A stretch of 64,000 nt of DNA from Datura wrightii (lineage: Eukaryota > Streptophyta > Magnoliopsida > Solanales > Solanaceae): the NCBI GenBank assembly GCA_035772735.1, contig JASDFA010000010.1, positions 152,894,501-152,958,500 on the forward strand. The letters run 5' to 3'. Each line of letters opens with the position of its first letter. Within the stretch, counting starts at the first letter, position 1. Shown here piece by piece: positions 58,768 to 64,000 of the stretch. The notes beneath the pieces were generated by a model. That model worked only from the letters and a program-made list of their open reading frames with translations, made no database searches and was not told where the DNA came from. The position numbers and the translations under genes were made by a program.

Positions 58768-61700
58768 CTTTTTCTTGACAAACTGGTAACTCTGTATATT
58801 ACTATTCTAGACAAAAACAGTACTTAGGTAGTACTGAAACCATATATACAAAAATGTACCCTATGCTCTACTGCCTGCAATTATAATGTGTCTAGCACAT
58901 CAATAATGGAAACAATATCTTTAGAGTACAATTGGTTACACCAAAAACATGGGGTCAAGAGACAATTCATTTTGACCTACTGCATGCTATTTTCTACAGT
59001 CTCAAAACACCTAAGATTTCTTTCTTTCCATATAGTCCACCAAGTGCTTGCTGGAATGATCTTCCATCTGCTTCTATCCTTGGCATGTGCACCTATTTCC
59101 TCCCAACTTTGCAGTGCAACAGTAATTCTTCCAGGCATGGACCATGCTATATTCTTTAGGGTTAAGAAAATTCTCTAGAGCTGAGATGTGACCCTACAAT
59201 GCAAAAAGAGGTGATTGACTGTCTCAGCCTCCTCACAACAAAAAAACCATCTGGGTGATAGTGGTATCCCTCTTCTCATCAAATTGTCTTGAGTCAAAAA
59301 AAGCTTCTTTAGTCAAGAACCATACAAAGAAGGCCACTTTGTATGGAATTTTGACTTTCCATATGTGGTTCCTTGGCCATGTTTCTTGTTGTTGATTGGG
59401 GTGGTTCAATAGGCTATACATTTTGCTCACCTTGTAGTCTCCTTTCATACTTCCCAGCCAGCTTAAGGTGTCTTGTCCTGGCTCTAAAGTACTAGACTGC
59501 TCAACTGAGTTGAAAAAATCTATCACCCTTTGTAGCTCCCAGTCATTCAACTGCCTTCTAAACATAAAATTCCAGCCTTGAGGTGTCCACGGTTCTGCTA
59601 TATTCTTCTATTGATGGAGGACTAGGTTATGTATATCAAGGAAAAGGCTAAACATGTTGCCCTCCTCATGCCAATCATCCTTCCAGAAACCAGTTCTCCT
59701 TCCATTAGCAATTTTGATCCTAGTGAATGACTTCATAACTTCCCATAGTGCTCTAATTGATCTCCACAGATCGACTCCATAAGGGGTGAACACCTTCTTG
59801 TTCATCCAGTTGTCTTCCTCCTTCTACTTGGCTCTAATGACTCTCCTCCATAGGCTTTGATTGTCATCTCCATTGCAGTATTTCCATAAGCATTTCGATC
59901 TGAGTGTCTTGCTTTGTTTCTTCATGCTCTTGATTCCCAGGCCTCCAAACTTCTGTCCACTTATAACTGTCTTCCATCTGACCAGGTGGTAACCTTTCCT
60001 TTATTTTGTTACCCTCCCATAAGAAATTCCTGTTGATGCTATCCAACCTAGCGATAACCCCTGCTAGAATAGGAAACAGAGACATCATATATGTTGGAAG
60101 TGCATCAAGAACAGAGTTGATCAAAGTTAGCCTGCCTCCCAATGATAAATACTGGGCCTTCCACCTTGGCAGTTTCTTTTCACATTTTTCAATAACACTG
60201 TTCCAAGTAGCTTTGGATTTCGACTTGGCTCCCAGAGGCATACCTAGGTATGTAGTTGGCAGGGATCCAACTTCACCTCCTAGGATTGCTCTTAGATTTT
60301 CCTTATTTGTCACTTCATTGATAGGGTAAAGGAAGCTTTTTCTCCAGTTGACATGAAGTCCAAACATACCTTCAAAAAGCACCAGAGTTACTCTCAAGAC
60401 CCTCATTTCTTCCTCTTTAGCACAACAGAATATTAAGGTATCATCAGCATACTGGAGGTGTGTTATTTCCAAACTCTCTCTACCTGGTCTGGCAACCTCA
60501 AAGCCTGTAATCCATCCATTCCTTTTTGCTAACTTAAGCATATTGTTGAGTCCTTCCATGACCAGTATAAATAGGAATCGGGATAAGGGGTCTCCTTGTT
60601 TGAGACCCCTTTGTGCACTGAAAAAGCCTGTTGGTGAGCCATTTACTAACACTGAGAAGTTGACAGTGGATATGCAATATTTTATCCACCTGACCATTTT
60701 GTGCCCAAATCCCATCTTCTCCAGTACTTCCAATAGGAATCTCTAGTTGACATGATCGTATGTTTTCTCAATGTCTAACTTACACAGGACTCCTGGGTTC
60801 TTCTGTTTTAGTCTGGCGTCAACTACTCATTGGCTATAAGCACAACATCCATTATTTGTCTGCCTTTGATAAATGCCATTTGTTGAGAATCTACCAATCT
60901 AGCCACAACTTTTTTCAGCCTCTCTATTAGCACTTTGGAGGATATCTTATATATGTTGCCTATTAAGCTAATAGGTCTGTAATCCCTTAATTCTGTTGCC
61001 CCTTTCTTTTTTGGAATAAGTGCTATGAATGTGGCATTTAGGCTCCTCTCAAACACTTCATGCTGGTGGAAGCTCTGGAATGCCTTCATAATATCATTTT
61101 TTACTATCTCCCAACATTTGATGAAGAATCCCATTGTAAAGCCATCAGGTCCTGGTGCTTTGTCAGTGGCACATTGTTTTAAACAGTTCAACACCTCCAC
61201 CTCCTCAAAGTTAGCTTGCAGAAATTCCTTTTCCTTCCCAGTTAGCACTGGGCATTCAGCGAAGTAGTTGGTTGGTCTCCAGTGATCACTTTCAGAGTAA
61301 AGTTTTTGGTAAAACTCCACTCTCTCTCTTTGTATACAATCTGGATCCTGAGTCATTTCCCCCTGAGCAAGCAATTGATCAATGTTGTACCTCCTGTGTG
61401 CGTTGGCCATTTTATGAAAAAATTTGGTGTTCCTGTCTCCTTCTTTGAGCCATAGGGATCTAGACCTCTGCCTCCAAGAAATTTCTTCATATTTGACCAG
61501 CTCCTCATACTCCATCAATAGCGAGGCTTGTTTTACTGTTTTTGCTTCAGACAACCTTCTGTTCTGGCCTATCTTCTCCACCTCTGACATCTGGTATAGC
61601 AAATTCCTCCTCCTTGAACCCAGGTTCCCTTGCTCGCATCTGCTCCACTCTTTCAGTTTTGCTTTCAGGGCCGTCAGCTTGGCAGCTAATATATGGTAGG

Positions 61701-62512
61701 GCCTCCCAAAGAAGTTGAAGGAGGCCCACCATTCTTTGATTTGTCAAAGAAGCCCTCAGTATCCAGCCACCAGTTTTCGAACTTAAAATAACTCTTGTTT
61801 TTCTACCATGCTCCCCTGTGAGTGCAATAGGAGTATGATCTGACATTATCCTTTGTAGAGGAAATTGTTTCAGATTTCTCAAATGATCATCCCATTCTTG
61901 TGAAACCAAGATTCTGTCTATTCTTGATGCAGCATTTTGACTATCACCCTTAAACCATGTGTAGTTTGCATTTTTCAGTTGTAGATCAATGAAGTTCATT
62001 TCCTCAGTGAAATCAGAGAATTCCTTCATGCCCTTAGTCCTTCTGTTGCAATGTCTTTTTTCTGAGATGAACCTTGCCACATTGAAATCACCACACACTG
62101 CCCAAGGTCCTTCCAAAAGGCTAATGACTGCTCCAATTTCTGCCCATACCAATCTTCTTTCCCTGTAGCAGTTTGGTGGGTAAACACCAGTGACGTAACA
62201 AGAGAAATTATGTAGCAGTGATTCGAACTTGCACGTCAGGGTATATGAACCTGTTTCCACCACTTCTCCCTTCCATGCTCTGCTGTCCCATAGTATCAGG
62301 ATCCCTCCTCTTGTCCCACTAGCTTCTAGCCTAGCACTTCTAGTCCATCTGCCCCCCCACAGTTGGCTGATTGCCACTGTCATATCCCCTTCCAATTTGG
62401 TTTCCTGTAGACATATAATGTCTGCTTTCCATTCTACCAAAATACTTTTGACCATTCCTCTTTTGTCCCTGTTATTCAGACCTCTAACATTCCAAGATAT
62501 CACTTGAATTGT
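58768..62512 (-). pseudogene. L1-type LINE ORF2 (endonuclease, reverse transcriptase, zf-RVT)
   Basis: Reading leftwards: AP-endonuclease from 62512 (VISWNVRGLNNRDKRG, IICLQETKLEGD, WAVCGDFNVARF, ASRIDRILVSQEWDDHL, MSDHTPIAL); reverse transcriptase 61602-59864 (SLWLKEGDRNTKFFHKMANA, KAPGPDGFTMGFF, LIPKKKGATELRDYRPISLI, QRGLKQGDPLSRFLFILVME, and the catalytic QYADDTLIF near 60450); then the C-terminal zf-RVT region 59805-59233 (HIWKVKIPYKVAFFVWFL). Breaks include a shift near 61600, a shift and a TAG for Trp (DHVN*RF) at about 60745-60825, and stops at 59860-59600 and after 59233. Catalytic motifs are intact, so decay is moderate. It would nick DNA and copy element RNA at the target. Confidence 0.9.
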
Positions 62513-62520
62513 ATCATGGG

Positions 62521-63409
62521 TAGGGGTGAGCATAAATACCGAAAAATCGAAAACCCAGACCGGACCGAACCGAACTAATTCGGTTTTTCGGTTTCGGTTT
62601 TTTGATTTTTCGGTCGATTTCGGTTCTTTTTTCTTAAAATTTCGGTTTTTCGGTTCGGTTTTCGATTTTAGAATTTTGGAATTTCGGTTTAACCGAATTT
62701 TATATATTTTTTTAAAAAAATAAAATTATAACTTAATTTCAAAAAAATAAAAATACTACACCCAACCCAAATCTCAAAGCCCATTTAGAGAATTATTTAT
62801 ATAATTGACACAATTGATTAAGTTTTTTTTTTTTTTACAAATAACAAGTTTTATAATAGTTTTAGCATGTTAAGAAAATTCTTACGATTACTAATATGCT
62901 TTGAAAGAAAGATGAAATATATAATATTTATTTAACAAGAAATTAGGTACCATAGATTATTGAAATCTTAAAAGACCCTTAACTTTTTGTTGGGTTTGTT
63001 ATAAGGATATTAAGCATACGAGAAAATTTATTATCAAATACTATGTATTTACTACTAAATGTAAATCAACTGATCCCGCTATTTTCTTTACTTAAAAAGT
63101 TAAAATTAAGCTTAGTTGAATTAAACTTTAGAATTCAAACTTAAAATAATTTATTTTGAATTTAAAAAGATAAAACAACTCATTTTTAATTAAAAAAGTA
63201 GCTCATTTTGTAAGTAAAAAAATAGCCCATTAATTAGGCCCATAACCGCAAAAACCGAACCGAACCGAACCGAATTTGAAAAAAATCGAACCGAACCGAA
63301 CCGAATTAATTTGATTCGGTGTTCGGTACACTAAATGAAAAATCAAAAACCGAGAAAACCGAACCAAAATTTTAAAAAACCGAACCGAAACACCGAATGC
63401 CCACCACTA
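62521..63409. mobile_element. Non-autonomous hAT-type element (889 bp) between L1 ORF1 and ORF2
   Basis: A perfect 8-bp target duplication ATCATGGG flanks it (62513-62520, 63410-63417). Ends TAGGGGTGAGCATAAATACC and, in reverse, TAGTGGTGGGCATTCGGTG. Subterminal regions are rich in CGGTTTTTCGGTTTCGG and, on the other side, ACCGAACCGAACCGAA repeats; the core is AT-rich and non-coding. Same size class, end style (TAGG..TGGGCA/TGAGCA) and target size as the 41339 element, so the two are likely members of related hAT MITE families. Confidence 0.9.
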
Positions 63410-63417
63410 ATCATGGG

Positions 63418-64000
63418 ATTGTTAGAGATTTTCTCCCCTTGCTCCTATAGCCCCCCACTCTTGAATTTCACGTCGAAAGCCACTAAGCTCTTTAGCTCTT
63501 GTGCTCCTTTGAATTTATTCTTCTTGCAAACTGCTTCAATTTCCCCGTCTCACCTATCATGCACTGTCAATTTGCATCAGTAATTCCATAGCTTCCTCTT
63601 CGTGCCCCTGAAAATCAACCCCCAAAAGTTCCCCTTATCTTATCATATTTTGTCGCACCCAGGAGGATGTCTCCCTTTCTCTGTTCAAAATCAAGTGTTG
63701 TTGTTGAACCCGCAAAGGCTCTGTCCCCTCGACTTCCCACTCCTCAATCATGGTGATTGGCCCTTGTTCAACAGGTGTCTCAGCCCTGACTAAAATGTTT
63801 CTACCTATGTCTTCTAGGAACATTTCTTCTTCAGAAGTTCCCCTCAAACCTTCCCTTGGCATGATTTCCCCTTTTTGCATGTCCGGGATGCCTTCCGTTT
63901 GATGATAAGGTTCTTCAGCTAAACATAGTGGGTCTTCTTTATAAGAACAGTCTTTGGATTTTCCATTTAAGTCATTAAAGATCACTTGGCTTGCAAAGTC
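63418..64000 (-). pseudogene. L1 ORF1 C-terminal part, minus strand, running off the right edge
   Basis: The reverse strand is open at 63985-63635: EGIPDMQKGEIMPREGLRG, RAETPVEQGPITMIEEWEVE, then WVRQNMIR and a stop. Beyond it, GVDFQGHEEEAMELLMQID and AQELKSLVAFDVKFKSGG match the ORF1 tail of Solanaceae L1 elements and parallel GASFQGCDIEAF in the plus-strand remnant at 58560. It belongs to the ORF2 at 62512-58768, from which it is separated only by the hAT insertion. Confidence 0.7.

Overview
This is plant nuclear DNA, most likely from a member of the nightshade family (Solanaceae). The signs are intron-containing genes with plant-type products, dense nested transposable elements, RTE-type LINE tails ending in (TTG)n, tRNA-derived SINEs, a Stowaway-type MITE and L1 ORF2 proteins of the Solanaceae kind. 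The species cannot be fixed from the sequence alone. There is no prokaryotic, organellar or viral content.

Five host genes stand out and could be resolved exon by exon: a TMEM41/VTT-domain (SNARE-associated Golgi, DedA-like) membrane protein (11545-15190, +, 4 exons); chloroplast ribosomal protein L21 (20495-16724, -, 5 exons); a CPK4/CPK11-type calcium-dependent protein kinase (26879-22278, -, 7 exons); a subtilisin-propeptide-like inhibitor of the SPI-1 type (31045-28141, -, 3 exons); and the 3' two thirds of an EDRF1-like protein (52505-45231, -, last two exons, 5' exons not found). The same families sit next to each other at several Arabidopsis loci (from memory: At1g35660-35670-35680, At4g09570-09580, At1g71940-71950), so this looks like one ancestral neighbourhood that Arabidopsis split between duplicated segments.

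Layout. 1-8600: retrotransposon graveyard. The 5' end of a minus-strand Ty1/copia element stands head to head with a decayed plus-strand copia element. The latter is split by a 2.27 kb solo LTR and followed by a second LTR of the same family in inverse orientation; both LTRs have 5-bp target duplications. 9-31 kb: gene-rich, with SINE, LINE-tail and MITE debris in introns and spacers. 31.78-44.54 kb: one Mutator-like element (MULE) of about 12.8 kb, flanked by T10/T10. It carries a SWIM-type transposase pseudogene (+) convergent with a DUF1985/ULP1 (C48) protease pseudogene (-). 45-56 kb: EDRF1-like gene with MITEs in its 4.5 kb intron. 56.4-64 kb: two L1 LINEs in opposite orientation, one split by an 889-bp hAT-type element.

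The most unusual structure is a family of about 40-bp near-perfect palindromes spaced about 84 bp apart, roughly fifty copies, which fills the non-coding parts of the MULE (introns of both genes and the spacer between their 3' ends) but not its exons. In the spacer the monomers form a 420-bp higher-order unit of five palindromes, repeated in strict register. A small three-copy patch lies outside the MULE, between the L21 and kinase genes. I do not recognise this repeat.
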